Assembly: GCA_965224215.1 (NCBI GenBank)
Contig: CBDCYS010000052.1
Location: 62,001-126,000, forward strand
DNA length: 64,000 nt
Origin: CBDCYS01 sp965224215
Lineage (GTDB): Bacteria > Acidobacteriota > Terriglobia > Bryobacterales > UBA6623
Direction of reading: 5' to 3'
In this document: positions 1 to 8,146 of the stretch, one piece after another
How the letters are laid out: the number at the start of each line of letters is the position of its first letter
How positions within the stretch are numbered: position 1 is the stretch's first letter
The notes under the pieces: model-generated
What the model saw: only the letters and a program-made list of their open reading frames with translations
Database searches by the model: none
What the model was told of the DNA's origin: nothing
Translations under genes and position numbers: made by a program

Positions 1-180
1 TCGTATATCGTCAAGCCGATGCGGTTTTACAAACTGATTGCGGCATGAGCACTCCGTGATTGCATTGTCGATGCCGCGTCGACCCGAAATCGACCGGACA
101 GGTCAACTGACCGGCCAGACTCTCTGGCGTCCAAGAACGAGTGGTTGACGTGGTCGACGCGGTGGGTATATCGTTTGACC

Positions 181-1131
181 ATGACCCGCAAAGAATTTCT
201 TGCAACTCCTTTGTTGACCGCAGCTGTGGCTAGCGCCGCCAAGACCTCTTCCTATACACCGAAACGTGTCAATAAGGCCGTCGAGTTGCTGGCGGCAGGC
301 CAGCCGATTTACTACGGCGGCGGACACGGTGGCTACGAAGAGGGTAAGAAAGCCGCGCAAACCCATGCCGACTATCTCAACTACGAAATGGAACACGGCG
401 CGCTCGACTTTACGGCGCTGCGTGGATTCATGAAAGGCCTGGTCGACGGTGGTCCGACCAAGAGCGGTCATCGCACGCCGGGCGTTATCGCGACGCTTCC
501 CGTATTGGGAATTGACGAGATGCATATGAGGGCCAATTTCTGGGTGGTGCAGCAAGCGCTGGCCTGCGGTATTCACGGCATCCTTCTTTGCCACGCTCGC
601 GAGCCGGAGGCGATCAAGTGGATGGTGCGCGCGGCGCGTTATCCGCATGCCAAACCGGTCGTTTCTGAACTTGGCGAAGGACTGCTCGGCAACGGCAGCC
701 AGGGCTATGCGTCTGGGATCTGGGGAGTTTCAAGGGAAGAATATCAGCGAAAGGCAGACCCTTGGCCGCTCAATCCTGATGGAGAATTCCTGCTCGGGTT
801 GAAGGTCGAGGATAAGTACTGTCTCGCCAACGCCGAGAAGGTGACCGCGGTTCCCGGGATTGGATTCGCCGAATGGGGCCCGGGCGACATGGGTATGTCG
901 CTCAACCTTCCTGACGGCCACGGTCCGAATAGGTCGCTGCATCCGGAGATGCGGGCCGCTCGGGCTCGGGTTCGTGATGCCTGCAAGGCGAACAAGATCG
1001 CTTTCCTCAACACCGTTCGCGAGAACGACGTCGAGGAAATGATCAAAGAGGGCATCATGATCGGGGCTGGGGCCTCGCCGGAAACGGCGAACAAAGGCCG
1101 CCGTTTTACGAAACGCGAAATGCCCTGGTAG
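181..1131 (+). CDS. HpcH/HpaI-family aldolase/lyase with signal-like N-terminus
   Basis: 316 residues. The body matches the HpcH/HpaI (2,4-dihydroxyhept-2-enedioate-type) aldolase family, TIM-barrel enzymes that use a divalent metal to cleave or form 2-keto-3-deoxy acids. Visible family segments are the 'QALACGIHGILLCHAREPEA' region near residue 120 and 'GFAEWGPGDMG' near residue 230, which should carry metal and substrate ligands. The ATG at 181 is preferred to the one at 145 because the protein then begins MTRKEFLATPLL, a hydrophobic leader ending near VASAA that suggests export; there is only one arginine, so a Tat route is not clear. It stands alone on this strand. The substrate cannot be told from sequence. 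Confidence 0.8.
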   Translation: MTRKEFLATPLLTAAVASAAKTSSYTPKRVNKAVELLAAGQPIYYGGGHGGYEEGKKAAQTHADYLNYEMEHGALDFTALRGFMKGLVDGGPTKSGHRTPGVIATLPVLGIDEMHMRANFWVVQQALACGIHGILLCHAREPEAIKWMVRAARYPHAKPVVSELGEGLLGNGSQGYASGIWGVSREEYQRKADPWPLNPDGEFLLGLKVEDKYCLANAEKVTAVPGIGFAEWGPGDMGMSLNLPDGHGPNRSLHPEMRAARARVRDACKANKIAFLNTVRENDVEEMIKEGIMIGAGASPETANKGRRFTKREMPW

Positions 1132-1323
1132 GCCACGGTAGAAATAAGGCTGTGGCCGATACGGGGAGGGCGTTCGGAAACGGCAAACTCGTGGCTGCGG
1201 GGCTGCAGTCAGGTTCGCTTTTTTTGCAGATCTCGCCGTCCGCGCGACCTGACACACCCGCCGTGGTGTCTTGATCCTTTCGGCGGATCTTTGCTGATTC
1301 CGTTTTAGTTTGTCCGCGCTTCC

Positions 1324-2459
1324 ATGCCCACGCTTCCCGCCGCCAGCCGCGTTCCGCTCGTAACCCTTGTTTTCGTCCTCGTGCTTTCGATTTTTTGGGT
1401 TGTTCAAGGTACGCTGACCTTTCAAAGGGCCCGTCATCATGACTTCTTGAGCTTCTACACGGGAGCCACTCTAGTAGGTCAAGGTCAGGCGGAGAGGCTC
1501 TACGACCTCGATGCTCAAAGGCCGATACAGAAAGCCCTGGCGCCGGACAACGAAGATGTCATTCCGTTTATCCGGCCGAGCTACTACGCGCTGGTCCTAG
1601 CGCCGCTCTCCTTTCTGCCGTTCGGTGCGGCCTTCTGGGTTTGGCTTGCTGTTCAAGCGGTGCTGCTGTTGCTTTGCTGGGCTTGGGCGGGCCGGTATTT
1701 CGGCTGGGACGCCATGATCTTCGGCGCCATCTATTTTCCGACGGCGGCGGGTGTTACCAATGCCCAGGATTGCGTTTTTCTTTTGGCCCTTGGCATTGGC
1801 GCCTACGTGCTGGCGGATCGAAAGCTTGATTTTTGGTGTGGCGTCGTTCTCGGGCTGGGCCTGATCAAGTTTCACCTCTTTTTCCTGCTGCCGATTGTCA
1901 TCCTTCTTCAAAGAAGATTCAGGATCTTTGCGGGATATTGCGCGGCCGCCGTCACCGCGTTAGGTATCTTTTTGGTGTTAGGCGGGTTCGGCGGCGTCGA
2001 GAAATACGTAAGCCTATTGCAGCGGGACGATTTGGAATGGCTGTCCCCGGCTCCGGAGTTGATGATTAATATTCAGAGCGTGGCGGCAAATTTGGGACTG
2101 CATTCGCCCTGGGTCTCCGCTCTGTTGATTGGCCTGGTGGTGGTCGTCACATTACTCGGCGCGTGGCGAGTGGAGTTGTGGCGCTGGCTGTCGGTTGCGC
2201 TGTTGGGCAGTGTTTTGACCACGCCCACGCTTATGTTTACGACGCGGCGATTTTGCTGTTGCCGATCTGGCTGGTTCTGTTCCGCTCGGGCACTCCCGCG
2301 CTGCGGATTATCGCGGCTACGCTGGCCGTACCACTGCCGTTCCTCTCTTTTCTGTTCGGACCCCCTTGGACCGTGATACCCGCCTTGACGATCTTTGCTT
2401 TTCTCTGCGTGCTGAGCTGGGACAACCAGAGAGCACGACTAGCCGAGGCGGTGGCTTAG
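1324..2459 (+). pseudogene. GT87/DUF2029-like polytopic membrane protein, one frameshift
   Basis: A polytopic membrane protein with about ten hydrophobic segments. 'HDFLSFYTGATLVGQG' followed by 'LYD' near residue 40 and 'RPSYYALVLAPLSFLPF' near residue 85 are typical of glycosyltransferase family 87 / DUF2029, polyprenyl-phosphate-sugar dependent transferases. The frame starting at 1324 reads to LLGSVLTTP and then turns to a Cys/Arg-rich non-membrane tail. The frame holding 'HAYVYDAAILLLPIWLVLF' takes over at about 2226 and ends at 2459. Adding one C to the CCC at 2224-2226 restores a continuous protein of about 378 residues. This is either a recent pseudogene or a homopolymer error. Confidence 0.72.
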
Positions 2460-2548
2460 GAGTTGCAGGCCCGCAAAGTAGAGCGGCATTCTCGCTGCTC
2501 GCTCAAGCGGCGACTGCGCCCAAATTCCTGAACGAGTAAACTGAAATC

Positions 2549-2758
2549 ATGGCGGACACCGAAATCCAAATCGTTTCCGACGCAGGCGGCGAGCCCACCG
2601 CTGTTATCGTGCCGATCCCCTTGTGGCGCGAAATCGAATCGGAGCGAGAGACGGCTTATCTGCTTAAGTCCGAGAAGATGAGGCGACGACTTCTGGAATC
2701 CAAGCAGCGCCAGGAGGGCCTGTCGCTAGTGGCGGTTGTTGAAAAGCTTAGAATTTGA
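2549..2758 (+). CDS. Phd/YefM-like antitoxin
   Basis: 69 residues, small and charged, in the position of a type II antitoxin. The N-terminal half ('IQIVSDAGGEPTAVIVPI') resembles the beta-rich DNA-binding fold of Phd/YefM proteins, and the C-terminal half is helical and would wrap the toxin. The toxin frame begins inside its last codons at 2739, the usual overlap in YefM/YoeB operons. It is expected to neutralise YoeB and repress its own operon. Assignment rests mostly on the clear YoeB partner, because antitoxins are poorly conserved. Confidence 0.65.
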   Translation: MADTEIQIVSDAGGEPTAVIVPIPLWREIESERETAYLLKSEKMRRRLLESKQRQEGLSLVAVVEKLRI

Positions 2759-2995
2759 TTCCGCGGCGTCGAAGATCTTGCCTGGTGGGTGGAACGAGAC
2801 CGGGCACAAGCGCTCCGTGTCATTCGTTTGATCCGAGACGTCCAACGCGATCCCTTCTCTGGCATCGGTAAACCGGAGCCGTTGAAGCATGAGTTCAGTG
2901 GTTGCTGGTCAAGACGCATCGATCAGGAACATCGATTGATCTACCACGTTCAGCAGGATAGGATCCGTATCCTTGCATGCCGTTATCACTACTGA
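2739..2995 (+). pseudogene. yoeB: YoeB-type mRNA interferase, frameshifted near its N-terminus
   Basis: From about 2771 the frame encodes the YoeB body: VEDLAWWVERDR, then RDPFSGIGKPEPLKHEFSG, CWSRRIDQEHRLIYHV and the C-terminal ACRYHY. The Glu, Arg and final His-Tyr expected of this ribosome-dependent RNase fold are all present. This frame has no start: upstream it runs into the antitoxin stop at 2756-2758. The missing N-terminus (MKSLEFDSAA) lies in another frame, from a TTG at 2739 that overlaps the antitoxin. One extra T at about 2769, giving Phe before Glu-Asp-Leu, joins the two into a normal-length YoeB. As written the toxin is not made. Confidence 0.78.
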
Positions 2996-3084
2996 TAGGC
3001 GTTTCTCTCGACGTAGCGTCACGAACGTAGCGACCTTGAACCGGGATTTCGCTCGCCCAGATTGAATCCCCCCTGTCCAATTTA

Positions 3085-4146
3085 CTAGCTGTCCAGGCTG
3101 AAGACTGGCTCCACCGGCTGTTTTCGGCTGGCTGACTCTAGTAGCGCGACTGTTGCCGCCAGGGTAGCTAGTGCGTCGGCGGCGCTCACTCGCGGCTCGG
3201 CCTCTCCGCGAACGACTTGGCAGAAGTGTTTCAGTTGCTCCGCCAGCGCGGCCCTTTGGGGCAATGGGTGGGCTACTTTCTCCAGCGGTTGCAGCCAGCT
3301 TGGCTCGGCGGCCGGGGGATTGCGCCAGACGGCAATATTGGGGAATTCGAACGACGCCTCGGTGCCGAAGAAGCGGAAGCAGTTTTCGGGGACCCCCGGA
3401 GTTCTTGGATTGTCGCCGCTCGCGCGTTCCCATCCCCATGGCGACGGGGTTGTGTCGGACAACGTGGTGGTGGCGATCGGGCCGCTTCGAAATCGCAGCA
3501 TGACGGCTCCGCTGTCTTCGACTTGGAGCCCGCGCTCGACATTGCGCGTTTCAGCGTAAACACTTTCAATTTCTCCGCAACAGAAGCGCAGCATGTCGAT
3601 ATCATGGATCAGGTTGATGAGAATGGGTCCCCCGCCAGTTTGGCGTCGCCAATCGGCACCATAGTACTCATCGTGCTTGCGGGTAGCCCAGATCCCCGAG
3701 ATTCCGACTAGTCGGCCGATTTCACCGCTCGCAATGATCGCCTGGGCCGCTTTGACCGCGGGATCGAAACGCCGATGGTGACCCACAGCGATTTGGACCC
3801 TGGCTTTGCCGGCTGCTTTGATGAGGTCGTGTCCAGCCTCGACTGTGTCGGTGACCGGCTTCTCCATCAGCATATGAACGCCGCGTTTGGCGCAGGCTAC
3901 TCCAATCGGCGCGTGCAGGGGAGTCGGGGCAGCAACGATCGCGCCTTCGGGGTGCACGCCTTCGAGCATTTCTTCATACCGCTCGTAGTAGGAGCAACCC
4001 AGCTCCTCAGCGATAGCCTCGGCTCGTGGAGAAGGGTCGGCAATGGCGACGAGGCGGCAATCGGGTTCGGCGGCCATCAGCTTGAGATGGCGACCACCGA
4101 TTTCGCCGGCGCCGATGAGGGCGAGGCGGACGGGTTCTTGGTTCAT
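3085..4146 (-). CDS. Gfo/Idh/MocA-family oxidoreductase
   Basis: 353 residues. An N-terminal Rossmann fold is shown by GAGEIGGRH near residue 12 and a following acidic residue in IADPSP, both for NAD(P) binding; MEKPVTDT near residue 94 is the family EKP motif with its catalytic Lys. The C-terminal half is the beta-sheet substrate domain, with the H-D-I-D segment near residue 180 as usual. No signal peptide, so cytoplasmic, unlike the two exported relatives in this window. It starts 2 bases after the stop of the CoA-transferase gene and is probably co-transcribed with it. Sugar or inositol-type substrates are typical, but the actual substrate is unknown. Confidence 0.85.
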   Translation of the reverse strand: MNQEPVRLALIGAGEIGGRHLKLMAAEPDCRLVAIADPSPRAEAIAEELGCSYYERYEEMLEGVHPEGAIVAAPTPLHAPIGVACAKRGVHMLMEKPVTDTVEAGHDLIKAAGKARVQIAVGHHRRFDPAVKAAQAIIASGEIGRLVGISGIWATRKHDEYYGADWRRQTGGGPILINLIHDIDMLRFCCGEIESVYAETRNVERGLQVEDSGAVMLRFRSGPIATTTLSDTTPSPWGWERASGDNPRTPGVPENCFRFFGTEASFEFPNIAVWRNPPAAEPSWLQPLEKVAHPLPQRAALAEQLKHFCQVVRGEAEPRVSAADALATLAATVALLESASRKQPVEPVFSLDS

Positions 4147-4148
4147 TC

Positions 4149-5696
4149 CTAGACCGGCGCCGTGAAGAATTCCGGGGACATGATTCGCGGGGTCGCGTCC
4201 ACCACTGGTCGAAAAGCCATCCTGTCGAGAACATCGTGTTGTAGGTCTATGCCGGGGGCAATCTCTTCGAGTAACAAGCCGCGATCGGTCAGGCGAAAGA
4301 CTGCCCGTTCGGTCACGTAGATGATCTCCTGCCCGGTACGAAGAGCCTCGCTTCCGCTAAAGGTGATTTGGTTGACCTGCTTCACTAGCTTTTGAACCTC
4401 TCCGTAGCGTCCGATCCGCAGCTTGCCGCCGCCGCACACAAGCTGGGTTCCCTTCGCTTCAAACGTTCCGCAAAAGACGACCTTGCGCGCATTTTGCGCG
4501 ATGTCGATGAATCCTCCGGGTCCGACCGTGACGCCGCCAAGACTGGACACGTTCACGTTGCCGGCCTCGTCCATCTCTCCCATGCCCAAAAACGCGATAT
4601 CGAGGCCTCCGCCGCTGTAGAAATCGAACTGCGACGTCGAGTCAATGACCGCGTGGGCGTCGCGGACAAATCCAAAAAATGCCCCCTCGAGCGGTGTCCC
4701 GCCGTAGGTGCCGTGTTCGAGCGTTTGTTGGTAGCGGTCGAGCTGCCCGCGCGCGGCCACGAGCTTTGAGATGCCGTCGGGAATTCCGAACCCGTAGTTA
4801 ATCACGGCATCGTCTCGCAGCTCCTGCGCGGCCCGGCCGGCGATCGCTTGGCGTTCGTTGAAAGGTCCTGACGCTTGAGGCGGTTGCTGTTCCGACAAAT
4901 TACGTGCGCGTTCGCCCGACAAGGAGGGATCGTGAAACGAAGCAAAGCTTTGGGATTGCTCCGGATCGACGACGACGGCGTCGACAAGCGCACCGGGTAC
5001 ACGGACGGAGCGCGCCGGGATTTCTCCTCGCCCGAGGATGGAGCGAACTTGTGCCAGAACCTTGCCGCCGCTGTTGCGCGCGGCCAAGGCGAGAGCGAAT
5101 GCGTCAAGAGTGGCGCCTTCTTGATCTAGGCTGATATTGCCGTCCGAATCCGCGACTGTCCCGCGGATGCAGACCGCGCCCACCGGGAACGGCTTGTAGC
5201 GCAGCAACGTTCGCCCGTCTAGTTCGATGAGTTCGACAATATCGTCTTGGGCCCGGGCATTCATCTTTCCGCCATCGATGCGAGGGTCGACGAAAGTCCC
5301 CAGCCCCACGTGGGTGATCAGCCCTGGGCGGCCGGAACCGATTTCGCGCATCAGTTGCGTGATGACGCCGGCGGGTAGGACGTAGGCTTCGATCTTCTCG
5401 TCGCGGGCGAGTTGTTGCATTCGTGGAGACCAAGTCCAGTGTCCGCCGATAACCCGCCTGGTCATGCCTTCGTGGGCAAAGCGGTTGACTCCACGCTTGT
5501 CGCGATCGCCGACTCCCAGCGAATGGACGAGCGTGACGTCTCGGGGGGTCCCGGTTTCGAGAAAGCGCTTTTCGATGGCCGCGAGCAGGGTGTCCGGTTC
5601 AACCATGCCTCCGCCGCCACCTGTTATGCCGATCGCCGCGCCGTCCGGCACGAGGGCGGCGGCTTCGGCGGCGGACATGATTTTAATTGGGGGCAT
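4149..5696 (-). CDS. Acyl-CoA:carboxylate CoA-transferase, fused alpha/beta subunits
   Basis: 515 residues, the length of family I CoA-transferases in which the two subunits are fused (propionate CoA-transferase / acetoacetyl-CoA transferase type). The first half carries the glycine-rich start GITGGGGGMVEPD and 'LITHVGLGTFVDP'; the second half carries LEHGTYGGTPLEG near residue 335, which fits the catalytic Glu loop that forms the glutamyl-CoA thioester. It moves CoA between short-chain acids. The Gfo/Idh gene follows after 2 bases. An IS5-type element sits only 15 bases upstream of the start codon and has probably replaced or displaced the native promoter. Confidence 0.85.
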   Translation of the reverse strand: MPPIKIMSAAEAAALVPDGAAIGITGGGGGMVEPDTLLAAIEKRFLETGTPRDVTLVHSLGVGDRDKRGVNRFAHEGMTRRVIGGHWTWSPRMQQLARDEKIEAYVLPAGVITQLMREIGSGRPGLITHVGLGTFVDPRIDGGKMNARAQDDIVELIELDGRTLLRYKPFPVGAVCIRGTVADSDGNISLDQEGATLDAFALALAARNSGGKVLAQVRSILGRGEIPARSVRVPGALVDAVVVDPEQSQSFASFHDPSLSGERARNLSEQQPPQASGPFNERQAIAGRAAQELRDDAVINYGFGIPDGISKLVAARGQLDRYQQTLEHGTYGGTPLEGAFFGFVRDAHAVIDSTSQFDFYSGGGLDIAFLGMGEMDEAGNVNVSSLGGVTVGPGGFIDIAQNARKVVFCGTFEAKGTQLVCGGGKLRIGRYGEVQKLVKQVNQITFSGSEALRTGQEIIYVTERAVFRLTDRGLLLEEIAPGIDLQHDVLDRMAFRPVVDATPRIMSPEFFTAPV

Positions 5697-5758
5697 TCTA
5701 TTCGTTCTCGCTAGGGTCTGTTAACACTAATCTGGACAAGCTGCTATACTGGTGATGT

Positions 5759-6531
5759 ATGGAAATCACCGAGCAGCAATACCTCCGCATCAAGCCGGTT
5801 TTGCCGCGCCAGCGGGGCAACGTGAACCTGTCGAATCTGACGGTTTTAAACGCGATTTTATATGTCGCCGAGCAGGGCGGCAAATGGCGCGGCTTGCCCC
5901 AGCGCTTCGGCAACTGGCACACCATTTACACCCGCATGAACCGCTGATCGAAGAACGGCGTGCTCGACGCCGTCTTCGAGAAACTGCAGCGCGAGCAACT
6001 GGTCCGCATCAAAATCGAAGCCGTGTCGATGGACTCGACCATCGGGAAGGTTCATCCCGACGGCACCGGTGCGTTAAAAAAACCGGTCCGCAGGCGATCG
6101 GCAAATCCCGCGGCGGATGGACCACCAAGATTCATATGGTTGCCGCAGATGCTCGAACGGCGATAACGTTCGCTCTCTCGCCCGGCCAAGCTCACGACGC
6201 CCAGCATGGCCGCGAGCTGCTGGGCGGTCTGGGGCCACTGCCCGAGCCGCTGCCGCTGCTCATGGACGGCGCCTATGAGGACGATCAGACACGCCAACTG
6301 GCTCTGGATTTCGGATGGATTCCCGTCGTGCCGCCCAAGCGTACCCGCTTGGAGCCGTGGGAGTTCGATCGAGTACTCTATCGCCGCCGCAACGAGGTCG
6401 AGAGACTCTTCCGCCGGCTCAAGGGATTCCGCCGAATCTTCTCCCGCTTCGACAAGCTCGACGTGATGTTCCTCGCCTTCCTCCACTTCGCCCTCATCGT
6501 CGAGGCTCTTCGTTTCGAGATCCCACGTTAG
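5759..6531 (+). pseudogene. IS5-family transposase, one nonsense codon and an A7 frameshift site
   Basis: DDE transposase in two phases. The first runs from ATG 5759 (MEITEQQYLRIKPVLPRQRG), contains a TGA at 5945-5947 where relatives have Trp in M-N-R-W-S-K-N-G, and continues in the same frame through SMDSTI (first Asp) to GTGALKK. At A7 (6076-6082) a -1 shift enters the second phase, which encodes GPQAIGKSRGGWTTKIHM, LLMDGAYED (second Asp) and RRRNEVERLFRRLKGFRR (Glu). The A7 run fits programmed -1 frameshifting as used by some IS5-family elements, so only the TGA is a clear lesion. This copy is probably inactive unless the stop is read through. Confidence 0.82.
6076..6082 (+). promoter_or_regulatory. 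A7 slippery site for -1 ribosomal frameshifting in the IS5-type transposase
   Basis: Seven consecutive A lie exactly where the transposase changes from the upstream to the downstream phase. Reading AAA AAA and then slipping back one base gives Lys-Lys-Thr-Gly-Pro-Gln and the conserved second half. This matches the A AAA AAA class of slippery heptamers. No stimulatory structure was worked out. Confidence 0.6.
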
Positions 6532-6877
6532 TGTTAACACGACCTAGTCATTCTCGTGCCGGCCCGTGCCGGTCGGATGAAGATTCTAGATAGGATATCG
6601 GCAGCGCGTTGTCCTTGGTAAGCATAGACGCCCAAGGGGGTTCCGTCAAGGTGAGTTGGGAAGCAGGCGGCGAGTTGGAACCAATCGCCTCCGTCGAGGA
6701 TTCTGTTCAGGCGGTCGAAAGGGGAGATCGCATGGCTGAATCTCAATTCCGGCGAGGCAAAAGCCGGGCGGAAGGTCGAAAATGTGGTTGTGCAATGAGT
6801 TCCCGGTCGATCGGAGCACTGCTTCACCGCCCTGTAGCATGGGTCCGTTCGCCTCCAGAGGCGTCTTTGCATGCAGA

Positions 6878-6906
6878 ATACGTATACTAGTAGAAGGTAC
6901 ACGTAT
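6878..6906 (+). promoter_or_regulatory. Inverted repeat, probable operator of the DUF6364-type/PIN operon
   Basis: ATACGTATAC (6878-6887) and GTACACGTAT (6897-6906) form an inverted repeat with 9 of 10 positions matching and a 9-base spacer. The left arm overlaps TATACT (6883-6888), which could serve as a -10 box. Ribbon-helix-helix antitoxins bind such repeats to autorepress. Binding is inferred from position and symmetry only. Confidence 0.45.
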
Positions 6907-6907
6907 C

Positions 6908-6939
6908 AATTGCGGCGGTGAAAAATTGCGGCGGTGAAA
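6908..6939 (+). repeat. Perfect tandem duplication, 16 bp x 2
   Basis: AATTGCGGCGGTGAAA occurs twice head to tail (6908-6923 and 6924-6939), just downstream of the putative operator and upstream of the antitoxin start. It lengthens the 5' leader of the operon. Confidence 0.9.
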
Positions 6940-6986
6940 ACCTGATGCATGGGGAAGGATCTGCCGTGACAAAAGTGGGGGATGAT

Positions 6987-7208
6987 GTGAAAACAAAGCT
7001 TACGGTCACGATCGACGAAGAGGTCCTGCCTAAGGCCAAGGAGTATGCTCGGCGCCAGGGCGTCTCTCTTTCTCGGCTCATAGAAGATGGTCTTCGGCAA
7101 ATGAGCGTTGACACGAACCCGTCGTTTTCACAAGAATGGCGCGGGCTGTTTCGACCTGCCGATCGAGACGAGGAGCGCTACGAGCGACTAGCGAAAAAGT
7201 ATCGGTGA
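6987..7208 (+). CDS. DUF6364-type (ribbon-helix-helix) antitoxin
   Basis: 73 residues from GTG 6987: KTKLTVTIDEEVLPKAKEYA, then RRQGVSLSRLIEDGLRQM, the short strand plus two helices of a ribbon-helix-helix DNA-binding protein, followed by a charged toxin-binding tail. GTG 6987 is chosen because a GGGGGAT ribosome binding site lies about 7 bases upstream and the protein then begins at the family core; a GTG at 6966 would add seven residues. It should neutralise the PIN protein encoded 6 bases downstream and repress the operon through the inverted repeat at 6878-6906. Confidence 0.72.
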   Translation: MKTKLTVTIDEEVLPKAKEYARRQGVSLSRLIEDGLRQMSVDTNPSFSQEWRGLFRPADRDEERYERLAKKYR

Positions 7209-7214
7209 TAGTCT

Positions 7215-7562
7215 GTGATCGTTTTACTCGATCTGGATGTTGTCCTCGATTTCGCGCTGGACCGCGCTCCTTTTGCTGAGGCGTCGGCTCAGCTTCTCGA
7301 CAAACTAGCGGCCAAGCGAAGCGGGAAGAGTGCCAAGGATTTCTTGATCAGATTGACGCGATTTGTGGAGGTTGCGCCGATCGATACAAAGAGCTTTCAC
7401 TACGCCGCCAACCTGCCGATGGGCGACTTCGAAGAGGCCATGCAAGTGGCGTCAGCGGTTGCCTGCCGAGCGGACGTCATAGCCACCAGAAACCTTCGCG
7501 ATTACGCAAATTCGCCGATCCGGGCGACCGCCCCCAAGGACCTGATTGGCCAGCTAAAATAG
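7215..7562 (+). CDS. PIN-domain ribonuclease toxin, apparently internally shortened
   Basis: 115 residues. The N-terminus MIVLLDLDVVLDFALDRAPF supplies the first acidic residues of the PIN active site; GDFEEAMQVASAVACRADVIATRNLRDY supplies the third acidic position and the conserved T-R-N-x-x-D/H block. VapC-like PIN toxins cut tRNA or rRNA using Mg2+. PIN proteins of this type are usually about 135-145 residues; here LLDKLAAK passes straight into RSGKSAKDFL, with the strand and helix between them absent. The reading frame is kept, so this looks like an in-frame deletion of about 30 residues that may inactivate the toxin. Start is GTG. Confidence 0.7.
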   Translation: MIVLLDLDVVLDFALDRAPFAEASAQLLDKLAAKRSGKSAKDFLIRLTRFVEVAPIDTKSFHYAANLPMGDFEEAMQVASAVACRADVIATRNLRDYANSPIRATAPKDLIGQLK

Positions 7563-8036
7563 CCCGTTGTCAGCTGGGCAGGGTTGTGTGGGCGACCAGT
7601 TGCGTGCGAAGGCTTGGCTCGACAGGTTCGGGGGCAAGAGGTTGGTTTCGTCGCGATGCAACCCGACGGCGGCGTTTCGCCGTTATCGTGGGCCTACTTT
7701 CACGAATCCTGGCTGCAACCACCACAACCACCACTTTGTGGTGTCAACGCCAAGTAGAAATGTCCTAATCGCTGCCAAGTAGAAATGTCCGCTTTGGGGC
7801 AGGTGGCTGGAGAGGCGATGGTAGAGTGGTTGGCGTTGAGGGCAGGGTCGCGCCTGCTCTTGATGCCCAAGGCCGAAGCGATGGAGCTGGCTCCCAAGCA
7901 ATCGGCTGAAGCAGACGACCCTCTGGCCTCCCGGTCAGAGGGTTTTCTGTTCGTGACAGAGATTGCTTTGGTGAAGCTTCGGAGCGGAGGCCTTGGGCTT
8001 CGCCAACGCGACGATCGCTGGGCGCCGTTTGCCCGG

Positions 8037-8146
8037 CGCTCCCCATAGCGTCTTGGTTTGGCAGCGACTGCCAACTCAGCGCATCGGCCCGATGGACGCT
8101 CCGCATAGAGTCTTGGTTTGGCAGCGACTCCTAGTCCTGCGTATCG
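8037..8146. repeat. Imperfect tandem repeat, about 61-bp period, inside the ISNCY-like element
   Basis: Two diverged copies share GTCTTGGTTTGGCAGCGACT (at about 8050 and 8111), and each is preceded by a GCTCC-C-CATAG segment. They lie between the transposase stop and the left end of the element. Role unknown. Confidence 0.7.

Larger units (their letters stand above)
5711..6547 (+). mobile_element. IS5-family insertion sequence with CTAG target duplication
   Basis: The element spans 5715-6543 (829 bp) and is flanked by the direct repeat CTAG at 5711-5714 and 6544-6547, in keeping with the short TA-centred targets of IS5-family elements. The ends are imperfect inverted repeats sharing GTTAACACTAA (left end GGTCTGTTAACACTAA, right end read inward GTCGTGTTAACACTAA). 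One transposase gene occupies most of it. It lies between the CoA-transferase start and the DUF6364-type/PIN pair. Confidence 0.88.
6548..6986. other. Intergenic stretch, no supported gene; toxin-antitoxin control region at its right end
   Basis: Between the IS5-type element and the DUF6364-type antitoxin there is no ORF with a recognisable protein. A minus-strand frame of 122 codons (6534-6902) runs into the IS end, has no ribosome binding site I trust and matches nothing I recognise; at most it is a gene remnant cut by the insertion. The last 110 bases hold an inverted repeat and a tandem 16-mer, listed separately. Confidence 0.5.

Noticed and set aside
1131..1157. Terminator after the aldolase gene (GGCCAC...GTGGCC)
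   Set aside because: Six-base stem with a 15-base loop and no T run; too weak to call.
5945..5947. Genetic code change (TGA as Trp), suggested by TGA at Trp positions in the IS transposase and the haem/HEAT protein
   Set aside because: TGA ends many intact conserved genes here (rplP, rplD, rplO, map, rpmJ), and TGG is used for Trp throughout the ribosomal proteins.
6534..6902. 122-codon minus-strand ORF next to the IS5-type element
   Set aside because: It runs into the IS end, lacks a supported start and matches nothing recognisable; may be a gene remnant but cannot be shown.
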